In this document: positions 48,151 to 56,645 of the stretch, one piece after another | How positions within the stretch are numbered: the first letter of the stretch is position 1 | Layout of the letters: each line of letters begins with the position of its first letter | NCBI RefSeq assembly: GCF_026810225.1 | Contig: NZ_CP113865.1 | Coordinates: 2,411,468 to 2,475,467 of the forward strand | DNA from: Caldicellulosiruptor morganii | Lineage (GTDB): Bacteria > Bacillota > Thermoanaerobacteria > Caldicellulosiruptorales > Caldicellulosiruptoraceae | Direction of reading: 5' to 3' | DNA length: 64,000 nucleotides | Translations under genes and position numbers: made by a program | Notes under the pieces: model-generated | Database searches by the model: none | Seen by the model: only the letters and a program-made list of their open reading frames with translations | What the model was told of the DNA's origin: nothing

Positions 48151-48786
48151 CTAAATTTTTAAACCAAGATACTGTTTCATCATCATTATAAGAATGTTAT
48201 TTTCATACAAAAACTCGGCAAACATTGATGTCCTGATGAACTTCTGTGCTGTTTTGAAAAGCTCTGCATTTGGAAAGAAGTATATTATACTGAAGGCTAT
48301 GTAGATTATTATAAGTGAAGCAGCAATGCCTGCTAAGAGCCCGGCAAAGCCGTCAACTGTACCTATCACAGGCACTTTTCGCATAAACCCGAGCGCATTT
48401 TTAATAGCCAAAATAGCAATCTTTGCCGCAATGAAGGTTGCTATCATCGCAATGAAGTTAATCAGCACAGCTGTTGCAGCATCCTGAAGGCTTTTGTTAA
48501 GTGCCTGGTGCGCCTGCACTGTGGCAGACCTGAAAAGCTCGGGCACAGCAGGCGAGATGGTATCCTTTAGTACCACCTTGTCCTTTACAAAGCTTTCTAT
48601 TGCACCTTTCAAAGCAGAGGAGCTTTCAATTGCCCTGCTGACATACCTGTATCCCCAAACTGCTACAAACCACGAAATTATATATGACCCTAAGTCGAAT
48701 GCCATTCGCAAAAGCCCTTTTCTGTAGCCCACCCACGCACCGGCAATCAAAACTATCAGAACAATCAAATCTGCTGAGTTTAACAT
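48151..48786 (-). CDS. cvpA: CvpA-family membrane protein
   Basis: 211 aa with four to five membrane helices. N-terminus SADLIVLIVLIAGAWVGYRKGLLRMAFDLGSYIISWFVAVWGYRY matches CvpA proteins, and the later LLAGIAASLIIIYIAFSIIYFF is the last helix pair. CvpA family members were linked to colicin V production and are now tied to envelope homeostasis; precise role unknown. Between the fumarase alpha and a membrane-anchored beta-propeller gene on the same strand, with 10 bp to the latter. Confidence 0.88.
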   Translation of the reverse strand: MLNSADLIVLIVLIAGAWVGYRKGLLRMAFDLGSYIISWFVAVWGYRYVSRAIESSSALKGAIESFVKDKVVLKDTISPAVPELFRSATVQAHQALNKSLQDAATAVLINFIAMIATFIAAKIAILAIKNALGFMRKVPVIGTVDGFAGLLAGIAASLIIIYIAFSIIYFFPNAELFKTAQKFIRTSMFAEFLYENNILIMMMKQYLGLKI

Positions 48787-48796
48787 TCTTTATCTT

Positions 48797-49837
48797 TTAC
48801 CACCTTTCCTGGTAAAGCTTTATTCTATCATTATATATATAGTACAGCCTGTCTCTATTTATTACTGCCTTTACAAAACCAGAAGAATTTACTCTTAAAG
48901 TCTTTAACCTGTTCAAATTCAAAGAGTAAATTCTTATTTCATTCCCTCTTGATGTAACAATCTTTTCTGCATCCGCACACATCCAGTCAAACTCTTCTAT
49001 CTGCTTTAACACAAAACTTTTTCTGAGCTTGCTGTAAACAAGAACTTTATTCTTTGCTAAAAGTATGTTTGGATTTCCCATAGCGTACTCGGGTGGTGCA
49101 GAGAACTCAAAAGCATTTATTCTGGTTTTGAGCTTGCTATCAAACACCTCTAACCTCTTCTGATTGTACAGAAGTATATTGTCTTCAATTGCATAGCATC
49201 TTCTTGCACTCTGAAGGTTTGCAGAAAGAAGCTTTGTCATGTAGATTCCTCTTTTGTCGGCAAGAGAAATTGCTATCTGGTTTGAATCTCTTGGCTTTAA
49301 AATGGCAACCGCAAAGGTGCCATTGAAGTCACAATCTATCACCTTTTCTTTGTATTTTACCGAAAAGATTATATTCTGATTTCTGTCGTACATTATAAGG
49401 TAGTCTTCACTTTTGCCCGACAGAAGCACCAGCACTTTGCCATTTTTCACCCTCACCTTTTCTATATTTGCAGGATACAGTATATCCTTTTGATCTTTGG
49501 ATGATATTATGTGAAGATATCTTCCCCCCTGAACCCAGGCTACTGCAATCTCCCCGTCGGAGTATGCTCTGTGGTTTTGATAGGCAACCCTGTTCCATGT
49601 TATGCTATCCCCTGAAGATATTATCCCAATCCTGCCTCTGTATATCACAGCAATGCCACCTTTAATTGGAACAATGTCCTCATAATATTTTATACCTTGA
49701 TACGTTTTTTTATATTCATAGCGCAAAAACATATACGGATGTATAAATTCCACTCCAAATATGTTGAGGCTCAGCAGGGTGGAAATTATCAGGGCAAAAA
49801 GTAGAATCAATTTATAAAAAGATTTGATTACTTTCAT
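48797..49837 (-). CDS. Membrane-anchored beta-propeller-like protein (DUF5711-like)
   Basis: 346 aa with an N-terminal helix (about residues 8-27, LILLFALIISTLLSLNIF) and an outside domain of repeated short beta blades: IVPIKGGIAVIYRGRIGIIS, FNGTFAVAILKPRD, DNILLYNQKRLEVFDSKLK, NRDRLYYIYNDRIKLY. The pattern resembles WD40-like propellers of the DUF5711 group, assigned by feel. Co-directional with cvpA (10 bp) and the PP2C gene upstream (23 bp), so likely one operon. Function unknown. Confidence 0.8.
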   Translation of the reverse strand: MKVIKSFYKLILLFALIISTLLSLNIFGVEFIHPYMFLRYEYKKTYQGIKYYEDIVPIKGGIAVIYRGRIGIISSGDSITWNRVAYQNHRAYSDGEIAVAWVQGGRYLHIISSKDQKDILYPANIEKVRVKNGKVLVLLSGKSEDYLIMYDRNQNIIFSVKYKEKVIDCDFNGTFAVAILKPRDSNQIAISLADKRGIYMTKLLSANLQSARRCYAIEDNILLYNQKRLEVFDSKLKTRINAFEFSAPPEYAMGNPNILLAKNKVLVYSKLRKSFVLKQIEEFDWMCADAEKIVTSRGNEIRIYSLNLNRLKTLRVNSSGFVKAVINRDRLYYIYNDRIKLYQERW

Positions 49838-49860
49838 TGTTTTTCACGCCTTTTATGTTT

Positions 49861-50958
49861 TTAAATCCTTTCTATCATTAATATGGCTATGTCATCATCA
49901 AGGTCGGAAGCAAAATTTCTCAGGTCTCTTATCAAAAGCTCTGTGTTGATGTTTTTGATGCTCAAAATCCTTTTTATAAGTCTTTTTTTGCCATACATCT
50001 CACCCTGCTTGTTTCTGCTCTCAATAAGCCCATCAGAATAAAAGATGAGCTTATCACGCTTTTCCAGAACAGTTTCTTTTATCTCAAACCCCTGCTCAAG
50101 GTCAACCGATGCAATTGGCTGACCTTTCATTGAAAACATCTTTATTTTCTTGTTTGCTTTGAGAAGTACTGGCTCTGTGACATGCCCTGCAGAAATCATG
50201 CTGACCTTTCCTGTGCTTTTCTCAAGTATCCCCAGCACAACTGTTATGTACACCTCGCTCGGAAAGTTCATCTCAATGAAATCCAGAAGAACACCCTTCA
50301 TAATTTCCTGTGCACTTTCTTCTATGTAGGTATGAGCATTTTTTATAATGCTCTGCTTTACAAACACTGTTACCATTGAAGCTAAAAGCCCATGCCCTGC
50401 CACATCTGCAACATAGAACACTATTCTGTCGTCAATGTTTATAACATCCAGAAAATCTCCTCCGAGCCTCTCGCATGGCTTGTAGGTATATGTAATTCTG
50501 TAGCCTTCTATTCTGGGAACAACCGGCAGAAGGGACTGTTGAAGCCTTTTTGCAAACTCCAAGTCCCTTTTTAGAATCTCGTTCTGTCGTCTTAGCCTTT
50601 CTTCAATCTTCCTCTGATCTGTGACATCCCTGAAAACCTCAACAGTGCCAATTACATTTCCCATTTCATCATGAATTGGAGAGCTTATGACATAGTAGAT
50701 TTTGTCTTTGTGTGTGGCATATTTCATTGCCCTTGTATTTTCTTTCATCGCCCGCACGGCAATGCAATCTTCACATCGCTCATTTTTGCAAAAAAGTTCA
50801 TAGCACTTCTGTCCGGTCTGATCGCCAAATACCTCTTTCAACATCGAGTTGCAAAATATAACAGTCCCATTTTTATCAATGACCCTGACAAGATCCAGCA
50901 TTCCATTCAATACGCTTTCGTAAAAGCTCTTTGTAAAATACATTTTTTCAAACTCCAT
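49861..50958 (-). CDS. PAS domain plus SpoIIE/PP2C serine phosphatase
   Basis: 365 aa. N-terminal PAS (about 10-120) with DLVRVIDKNGTVIFCNSML and a cysteine-rich turn CYELFCKNERCEDCIAVRA that may bind metal or redox cofactor; a coiled-coil linker (about 125-160); and an RsbU/SpoIIE phosphatase domain with the metal motifs KPCERLGGDFLDVI, FYVADVAGHGLLASMV, MISAGHVTEPVL, IFYSDGLIESRNKQGEMYG and DDDIAILMI. Such enzymes dephosphorylate anti-anti-sigma factors (SpoIIAA/RsbV type). No partner is encoded here. The ATG has GGAGAAAGTAA upstream. Confidence 0.93.
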   Translation of the reverse strand: MEFEKMYFTKSFYESVLNGMLDLVRVIDKNGTVIFCNSMLKEVFGDQTGQKCYELFCKNERCEDCIAVRAMKENTRAMKYATHKDKIYYVISSPIHDEMGNVIGTVEVFRDVTDQRKIEERLRRQNEILKRDLEFAKRLQQSLLPVVPRIEGYRITYTYKPCERLGGDFLDVINIDDRIVFYVADVAGHGLLASMVTVFVKQSIIKNAHTYIEESAQEIMKGVLLDFIEMNFPSEVYITVVLGILEKSTGKVSMISAGHVTEPVLLKANKKIKMFSMKGQPIASVDLEQGFEIKETVLEKRDKLIFYSDGLIESRNKQGEMYGKKRLIKRILSIKNINTELLIRDLRNFASDLDDDIAILMIERI

Positions 50959-51045
50959 TTACTTTCTCCTGCCAGTGAGAAAATTTATTTTTGTTCTCAC
51001 CGGCAGCAAGCCCCCTTTCTTTTGTGATATTTCAAGCAGCGTTTT

Positions 51046-51558
51046 TTATTCCTTTATCTCTTTTGCAAGGTAGTTTTTTCTTGCAAGGTCAATCGCCTGC
51101 ATCTCTTCAGCAGAAAGCGGATATTTAGAAAGCCCATTTTCAACAGGCTTTGCATATATACTTGACCCCTCTCTTGAATATATGCTGTTTAAAACAACAC
51201 CGTTGTCATACTCATCAAGCAGTGCTATTGCAAAGCTGAGTCTGCTGCCAACATTCTCAAATGCGTCATATCTGACAACCCCGAGCTTTTTGATGTTCAG
51301 CTTTGAATTTTCGCTGAGAATTCTGTAGCTTCTATGCAAAGCCTTTAAAACCTCTTCAAAGTATTCTATTTTCTCATTTGTTCTTTTCAATGTCTCCTCA
51401 ATTGTTTTAAAATCCTCACTTTTAACAAGTGCCAGAAAGCACTTCTTCAGATTCTTATTCTTTGCTGATTGAATAAGCAGCGCAATAAAAAGTATCATAT
51501 CTATTGCAAGAAGTGCAATTATAATCTGGTTTGAGTAGCTGCCAAGAAAATCTTTCAT
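51046..51558 (-). CDS. DUF4446-family membrane-anchored protein
   Basis: About 170 aa from the ATG at 51558, with AAGGAGG 9 nt upstream. An in-frame ATG further up lies inside a parS site and is not the start. One N-terminal helix (IIIALLAIDMILFIALLIQ), a coiled coil (about 55-85), then the DUF4446 core: VRYDAFENVGSRLSFAIALLDEYDNGVVLNSIYSREGSSIYAKPV. The family regularly sits beside parAB near the origin of Clostridia. Function unknown; a link to chromosome segregation or cell-cycle control is suggested by context. Confidence 0.9.
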   Translation of the reverse strand: MKDFLGSYSNQIIIALLAIDMILFIALLIQSAKNKNLKKCFLALVKSEDFKTIEETLKRTNEKIEYFEEVLKALHRSYRILSENSKLNIKKLGVVRYDAFENVGSRLSFAIALLDEYDNGVVLNSIYSREGSSIYAKPVENGLSKYPLSAEEMQAIDLARKNYLAKEIKE

Positions 51559-51583
51559 TTTGTTTTTGCCTCCTTTTTTGCAA

Positions 51584-51599
51584 TGTTCCACGTGGAACA
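51584..51599. promoter_or_regulatory. parS site (left)
   Basis: TGTTCCACGTGGAACA, a perfect 16-bp palindrome and match to the conserved Firmicutes parS. Sits between parB's stop and the DUF4446 gene. Loading site for ParB. Confidence 0.95.
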
Positions 51600-51603
51600 T
51601 TTT

Positions 51604-52455
51604 CTACGGCATCAGAATTGAGATAATTTTCTCAAGCTCCTCATCACTTGTAAATTCAATCTCAACCTTCCCCTTCTTTTTCTTCCTGTAAATCTTCACT
51701 CTGAGCCCAAATATCTTCATGAGATTTTCCTCAAGTTCTTTTAGCACTTCATCTTGAACTTTTTCCCTTTCCTGTTCCTTCTTTACCTTTATAATCTCCT
51801 CAAGTTCTCTCACACTCAAATTCCTGTCAACAACAAGCCTTGCTAAGTTTTCTCGCTCATTTTCATCTTCAACCGACAGAAGTACCTTCGCATGCCCTTC
51901 TGAAATCTTCCCTTCAATAATCATCTGCAATATATTCTCACCAATGTTCAATATTCTAAGCAGATTTGCAATCTTTGACCTTGAAATTCCAAGTTTTCTG
52001 GCAAGCTGATCCTGGGTATAACCGTATTGATCAATAAGCTTTTTGTAAGCAAGTGCTTCTTCGTATGGGTTTAAATCCTTTCGCTGAATATTTTCAATAA
52101 GTGCAATTTCGGTTGTATTTGAATAATCTCTCACAATACACGGAACTTTTTTAAGCCCGGCAAGCCTGCAGGCTCTAAGCCTTCTTTCACCGGCTATCAA
52201 AACAAACTTTTCCCCTTCTTTTCTCACAATAAGTGGCTGGATAAGTCCAACACTTCTGATTGACTGTGCAAGCTCTTCTATTTTGTCCTCATCAAAAATC
52301 TTTCTTGGCTGTTTTTCTGAAGGGAAGATTTTATCAATCTCTATCTCTTCTATTGTTTCACCCGCATCTTTTTGCACATTTTCAATGTTATCTTCTATAC
52401 CTTTGCTACTGTCTTCAAAAAGCGCATCAAGCCCTTTTCCAAGCCTTTTTTTCAT
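51604..52455 (-). CDS. parB: Chromosome-partitioning protein ParB (Spo0J)
   Basis: 283 aa. N-terminal KRLGKGLDALFEDS; the ParB/Srx CTPase core with IFPSEKQPRKIFDEDKIEEL, LIQPLIVRKE and the GERRLRAC motif (box II); then the helix-turn-helix (YTQDQLARKLGISRSKIANLLR) that reads parS; C-terminal dimerisation helix. Follows parA by 6 bp. Both flanking parS sites can be loaded by ParB. It organises the origin region for segregation and condensin loading. Confidence 0.97.
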   Translation of the reverse strand: MKKRLGKGLDALFEDSSKGIEDNIENVQKDAGETIEEIEIDKIFPSEKQPRKIFDEDKIEELAQSIRSVGLIQPLIVRKEGEKFVLIAGERRLRACRLAGLKKVPCIVRDYSNTTEIALIENIQRKDLNPYEEALAYKKLIDQYGYTQDQLARKLGISRSKIANLLRILNIGENILQMIIEGKISEGHAKVLLSVEDENERENLARLVVDRNLSVRELEEIIKVKKEQEREKVQDEVLKELEENLMKIFGLRVKIYRKKKKGKVEIEFTSDEELEKIISILMP

Positions 52456-52461
52456 GAAAAA

Positions 52462-53247
52462 TTACACCTCTTTTGAATTTTTCTTTTCAACCCTCATCAT
52501 GTACTCTTCAGCAAGCTCCATGTACGCCCTTGCCCCTTTTGAATCAGGGTCATAAAAGATTCCCGGAAGTCCAAATGAAGGCGCCTCGGAAAGTCTAACA
52601 TTTCTTGGAATTATGCTAAAAAAAACCTTCTCGCCAAAATATCTTCTTACCTCTTCCACCACCTCAACTGAAAGGTTGGTTCGCGAATCAAACATTGTAA
52701 GAACAACACCGTCAATCTCAAGGTGTCTGTTTAAATGTTTTCTAACAAGATTTATTGTATTTGAAAGCTGTGAAAGCCCTTCTAAAGCATAGTACTCACA
52801 CTGAATTGGTATTATAACAGAATCGGATGCAGCCAGAGCATTCAGCGTTAACAATCCCAAAGACGGCGGACAGTCAATAAATATGTAATCATATTCATCT
52901 TTTACAGATTCAATAGCATCTTTCAACCTGTATTCCCTTGCAATCATAGAAACAAGTTCAATCTCACTTCCTGCCAGATTCACATTTGCAGGGCACACAT
53001 CAAGGTTCTCAAACCTGTTCTTTATTATAGTCTCTTTTATATCTGCGCTTCCTATCAAAACCTCGTATGTAGTTTTATTCAGAATTTTTTTGTCAATTCC
53101 AAAACCACTTGTGAGATTGCCCTGGGGGTCACAGTCAATAGCCAGAACTTTTCTGCCTTTTGAACTTATAGCAGCAGACAGATTCACACAGGTTGTTGTT
53201 TTTCCAACCCCGCCTTTTTGATTTACAACTGCCACAACTCTTGCCAT
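52462..53247 (-). CDS. parA: Chromosome-partitioning ATPase ParA (Soj)
   Basis: 261 aa, typical length of Soj. Deviant Walker A KGGVGKTTTCVNLS, switch region FIDCPPSLGLLTLNALAASD (Walker B), and LEIDGVVLTMFDSRTNLS. Works with ParB to separate origins; also interacts with DnaA in Bacillus. First gene of the parAB pair on minus; the second parS site lies 49 bp upstream of its start. Confidence 0.97.
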   Translation of the reverse strand: MARVVAVVNQKGGVGKTTTCVNLSAAISSKGRKVLAIDCDPQGNLTSGFGIDKKILNKTTYEVLIGSADIKETIIKNRFENLDVCPANVNLAGSEIELVSMIAREYRLKDAIESVKDEYDYIFIDCPPSLGLLTLNALAASDSVIIPIQCEYYALEGLSQLSNTINLVRKHLNRHLEIDGVVLTMFDSRTNLSVEVVEEVRRYFGEKVFFSIIPRNVRLSEAPSFGLPGIFYDPDSKGARAYMELAEEYMMRVEKKNSKEV

Positions 53248-53295
53248 AGCCTCTGCCTTTCTCCACTACTTTTTAATTAGATTATATCACAAGAA

Positions 53296-53311
53296 TGTTC
53301 CACGTGGAACA
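53296..53311. promoter_or_regulatory. parS site (right)
   Basis: Second perfect TGTTCCACGTGGAACA, in the divergent region between parA and the phosphate-binding protein gene. Confidence 0.95.
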
Positions 53312-53326
53312 TTTTGTATCTATGAT

Positions 53327-53420
53327 TTAACATTTTTTTTACATTCTTTAAACATAAGTTTAACCCAAACTAAACAAAAATTTAACATAAGCTTAATATA
53401 AAATAAACAAAACTTTAATA
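53327..53420 (+). promoter_or_regulatory. Pho box array: nine PhoP-type hexamers at 11-bp spacing
   Basis: Hexamers start at 53327, 53338, 53349, 53360, 53371, 53382, 53393, 53404 and 53415: TTAACA, TTTACA, TAAACA, TTAACC, TAAACA, TTAACA, TTAATA, TAAACA, TTAATA. All fit the Firmicutes PhoP consensus TT(A/T)A(C/T)A with exact 11-bp periodicity. The array ends against a -10 (TATACT, 53419-53424). Confidence 0.85.
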
Positions 53421-53424
53421 TACT
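53419..53424 (+). promoter_or_regulatory. -10 element of the phosphate-starvation promoter
   Basis: TATACT overlapping the end of the Pho box array; the array replaces a -35. Leader to ATG 53464 about 33 nt with GAGGAGGGG as ribosome-binding site. Confidence 0.6.
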
Positions 53425-53463
53425 TAAAACTGAAAAAAACAGACTTGAGGAGGGGTTTTAAAG

Positions 53464-54612
53464 ATGAAAAGCTTCAAGGTTTCAAACAAACTGCTCTTAG
53501 CTGTGGTTTTAACTTGCTTTGCAATGTCAATTTTGCTAACAGGTATCTTTGCATTTGGACAGTCACTTGTTGTCAAGTCAAAATCACTTCCAGCAACTGT
53601 ATTGCAAAAACAGATTGTAATCACATTTTCAGAAGAGATCTCAAAAGGTCCAAATTTCAAAAAGATAGCACTTCTAAAAAATAAAAAGACGAAAGTTCCA
53701 ATTTCAGCATCTATATCTGCCAACAAGCTTGTTGTGGCAATCAAACAATCACTTGTTGCAAAAGCACAGTACCAGCTTACAATTCCCGCAAATGCCGTTA
53801 AAGGCTCAAAAGGAGGTTCCAACTCAGAGCTGAAATTTTCTTTTATTCCACAGTCAACATCGGCAAACCTTTCTGGAAGGATACTCATTGCAGGCTCAAC
53901 ATCCGTTCAGCCCATTGCCGATGAGCTTGCAAGGTATTTCATGCAGCAAAATCCAAAGGTTTCTATTGAGGTTCAGGGCGGTGGATCTTCTGTTGGAATA
54001 AAATCAGCAATTCAGGGGATTGTTGACATTGGGACATCATCAAGAGAGCTTACAGAGGATGAATCAAAACAGCTCTCTTCAAAGGGCTGGCAGGAAATAA
54101 AGATTGCAGCAGATGGAATAGCAGTAATTGTTCACAGGACAAATCCGGTTCCAAATCTTACAATTGATCAGATAAGAGACATATTCTCGGGCAAAATTAA
54201 GAACTGGAAAGATGTTGGTGGCAAAAACTCTCCCATTGTGGTTGTCACACGTGAGGAAGGCTCAGGCACAAGAGGAGCTTTTGAAGAGATAGTTATGGGG
54301 AAAAATGCAAGGATAACCGATTCTGCAATAGTGCAGCCATCAACAGGTGCTGTCAAAACAACAGTGTCACAGGATGAAAATGCAATAGGATTTATATCAA
54401 TAGGTGCCATGGACAGCACAGTAAAAGGGATAAAAGTTGACGGAGTTGAACCAACAGAGAAAAATGTTAAGCTTGGAAAGTACAAGATCAAAAGACCATT
54501 CCTGTTTTTAGTATCAAAGAGTCCAAGCAAAGTGACAAAAGCATTTGTGGATTTTGTCCTCTCTGATGAAGGTCAGGCAATTGTCGCAAAGAATTATATT
54601 TCAGTTAAATAA
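53464..54612 (+). CDS. PstS-like phosphate-binding protein with Ig-like N-terminal domain
   Basis: 382 aa. Signal peptide to about residue 32. Residues about 35-130 form a Big_5-type Ig-like domain (LPATVLQKQIVITFSEEIS ... YQLTIPANAVKG). The remainder is a PBP-like phosphate-binding fold: RILIAGSTSVQPIADELARY, EVQGGGSSVGIKSAIQG, DIGTSSRELTEDE, REEGSGTRGAFEE, QDENAIGFISIGAM. No pst permease or ATPase gene follows; instead an alkaline phosphatase gene lies 33 bp downstream. The Pho box array upstream predicts induction under phosphate starvation. Confidence 0.92.
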   Translation: MKSFKVSNKLLLAVVLTCFAMSILLTGIFAFGQSLVVKSKSLPATVLQKQIVITFSEEISKGPNFKKIALLKNKKTKVPISASISANKLVVAIKQSLVAKAQYQLTIPANAVKGSKGGSNSELKFSFIPQSTSANLSGRILIAGSTSVQPIADELARYFMQQNPKVSIEVQGGGSSVGIKSAIQGIVDIGTSSRELTEDESKQLSSKGWQEIKIAADGIAVIVHRTNPVPNLTIDQIRDIFSGKIKNWKDVGGKNSPIVVVTREEGSGTRGAFEEIVMGKNARITDSAIVQPSTGAVKTTVSQDENAIGFISIGAMDSTVKGIKVDGVEPTEKNVKLGKYKIKRPFLFLVSKSPSKVTKAFVDFVLSDEGQAIVAKNYISVK

Positions 54613-54645
54613 AACATGACATAAAAACAAAAGGGGGTAATTTGT

Positions 54646-56289
54646 GTGAAGAATTTTTTAAAGTTTAAAAAGACTGCAATAATCTCACTGCTTCTTATTC
54701 TGTGCCTTGTTCTCAGCAGCTTTGTGTTTGCCACAGGTGAAACTGATGAAAATTCTAACAAAGTAAAAAATGTCATTCTTATGATTCCGGATGGCATGAC
54801 AATAGCCCATACAACTTTAGCAAGGTGGTATCAGGGCGGCGAACCACTTGCAATGGATGAGTTAGCCTGCGGACTTGTGAGAACATATTCAGCAAACAAC
54901 CCAATAACAGACTCTGCACCGGCTGGAACTGCATATGCAACAGGATACAAAACACAAAACAGATACCTTTCAATCTTCCCCGAAATCTCTTCAATGCCAG
55001 GCGTTGGTCAGGTTGAAGAAAAAGACTTTTACAAACCAATTGTGACAATCTTAGAAGCAGCAAAAAAATCTGGAAAGTCAACAGGGCTTGTTGTGACATG
55101 CCAGTTTCCTCATGCAACACCTGCAGCATTCGCATCACATTCAGATAACAGAAACGACTATGAAAACATAGCCGAACAGATGGTGTATAACAGGGTGGAT
55201 GTCGTCTTTGGCGGTGGATGGAAATATATCGGCAAAAATTCGCGCAAGGACAAAGAAGACCTTGTAAGCTATCTCAAACAAAACGGTTTTGAAGTGACAA
55301 ACAGCTGGGAGGTTGCAAAAAACTATTATGGTAGCAAAATCTGGGGGCTTTTTGCACAGGATTATATGCACTACGACATTGACAGAAATGGCACAGGTGA
55401 ACCCTCCTTGGCTGAGATGACACAAAAAGCACTTCAGATTCTTTCAAAAAATAGAAATGGATTTTTCCTTATGGTTGAAGGAAGTGAGATAGACTGGGCA
55501 TCACACGCAAATGACCCGGTTGGTGTTGTATCGGATGTGCTGGCATTTGACAGGGCAGTAAAAGTAGCCTTAGATTTTGCAAAATCAAGAAATGACACAG
55601 CGGTGATAATTGCACCTGATCACACCAATGGCGGAATGACACTTGGCAACTATTCAGCTTCAGCAGATTCTGTTCTTTTGAACAACTTTTTAAAATACAT
55701 CAGAAAAGCAACAAGGACAGGCGCAGGAGTTGAAGAAATTCTTGGAAATAACAGGACAGATGAGAACATCAAAAAGGTAGTCTCAAAGTACTATGGAATT
55801 GATAATCTGACACAGGATGAGATAAATGCAATCAAAAACGCACCTGCAGGAAGGCTAAATTACGTTCTGGGTCCAATGATAAGCAAACGCTCGTATATAG
55901 GCTGGACCTCAAATGATCACACAGGTGAAGAGGTTGTTCTATATGCATATCATCCAAACGGATATGTTCCACATGGTGTTATAGACAACACAGAAGTGTG
56001 CGATTACATGGCTGAGATTATGGGAATAGACCTTGGAAGCTTTAACGAAAATGCATATATCTCAAATGCAGATTTAGAAGAAAAAGGTTATGATGTTTTT
56101 ATTGATACAGGCAATCCATATAATATTCAGCTTGTTATCAATAGTAAAGGAAAGACATATACCATACCACAGAACAAGAATGTGTTGATTGAAGGAAATA
56201 AACAGTATACTTTGAAATATGTAAGTGTTTACATTCCAGGTGCAAAGAAGTTCTTTGTCTCAAGCGAAGTAGAAGACTTACTGAAGTAA
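54646..56289 (+). CDS. Alkaline phosphatase
   Basis: 547 aa from a GTG, with AAGGGGG about 8 nt upstream. Signal peptide (SLLLILCLVLSSFVFA). Alkaline phosphatase superfamily with metal site VILMIPDGM, the catalytic Ser near residue 90 in TDSAPAGTAYATGYKT, HATPAAFASHSDNRN, MVEGSEIDWASHANDP and APDHTNGGM, and SNDHTGEEV. It releases phosphate from organic esters outside the cell. Co-transcribed with the phosphate-binding protein gene, under Pho box control. The C-terminal 60 residues (IDTGNPYNIQLVINSKGKTY...) look like an additional beta domain. Confidence 0.94.
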   Translation: MKNFLKFKKTAIISLLLILCLVLSSFVFATGETDENSNKVKNVILMIPDGMTIAHTTLARWYQGGEPLAMDELACGLVRTYSANNPITDSAPAGTAYATGYKTQNRYLSIFPEISSMPGVGQVEEKDFYKPIVTILEAAKKSGKSTGLVVTCQFPHATPAAFASHSDNRNDYENIAEQMVYNRVDVVFGGGWKYIGKNSRKDKEDLVSYLKQNGFEVTNSWEVAKNYYGSKIWGLFAQDYMHYDIDRNGTGEPSLAEMTQKALQILSKNRNGFFLMVEGSEIDWASHANDPVGVVSDVLAFDRAVKVALDFAKSRNDTAVIIAPDHTNGGMTLGNYSASADSVLLNNFLKYIRKATRTGAGVEEILGNNRTDENIKKVVSKYYGIDNLTQDEINAIKNAPAGRLNYVLGPMISKRSYIGWTSNDHTGEEVVLYAYHPNGYVPHGVIDNTEVCDYMAEIMGIDLGSFNENAYISNADLEEKGYDVFIDTGNPYNIQLVINSKGKTYTIPQNKNVLIEGNKQYTLKYVSVYIPGAKKFFVSSEVEDLLK

Positions 56290-56303
56290 AAAAAGACCAT
56301 TTT

Positions 56304-56340
56304 AAAATGCCCTCACAAAAAACTGTGAGGGCATTTTTTT
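56304..56340 (+). terminator. Terminator of the phosphate-scavenging operon
   Basis: AAATGCCCTCAC (56305-56316) and GTGAGGGCATTT (56325-56336) form a 12-bp stem with TTTTTTT on plus. Confidence 0.92.
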
Positions 56341-56341
56341 A

Positions 56342-56378
56342 CATAAAAAAAGTACCTCCTCACTTTTTATGAGGAGGT
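56342..56378 (-). terminator. Hairpin ACCTCCTCA/TGAGGAGGT, minus-strand terminator
   Basis: Perfect 9-bp stem (56354-56362 with 56370-56378) and ACTTTTTTT tail on minus. It would stop transcripts from rsmG about 270 bp upstream. The 56380-56645 gap is AT-rich and shows nothing else. Confidence 0.7.
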
Positions 56379-56645
56379 CTGCGGGGATTTTTTATTTATT
56401 CTAACGATTATTTAGTAGTATGCCTCGGTTTTATTTTCTCTTATATCATAATTTATATCAGTTTTTTGAAAAATTTTCAATGCCTTTTTTATTGTATTGT
56501 AATAAACATCCCCTCGCTACTCTTTCCCCTTATTCTTTTGTCCTATTTCTGTTTATTAAAATTCTATATCAATTTAAAATTCTATTCCTTTTATTTTAAG
56601 ATTTTTCAGACATTTTCAGATAAGTTTTGACAAATTTTTTCCAAT

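Noticed and set aside
52260..52555. Plus-strand frames opposite parB/parA
   Set aside because: Shadow frames; the minus genes are unambiguous ParB and ParA.
53464..56289. Complete pst transporter operon
   Set aside because: Only the binding protein and an alkaline phosphatase are present; no PstC, PstA or PstB follows before the terminator.
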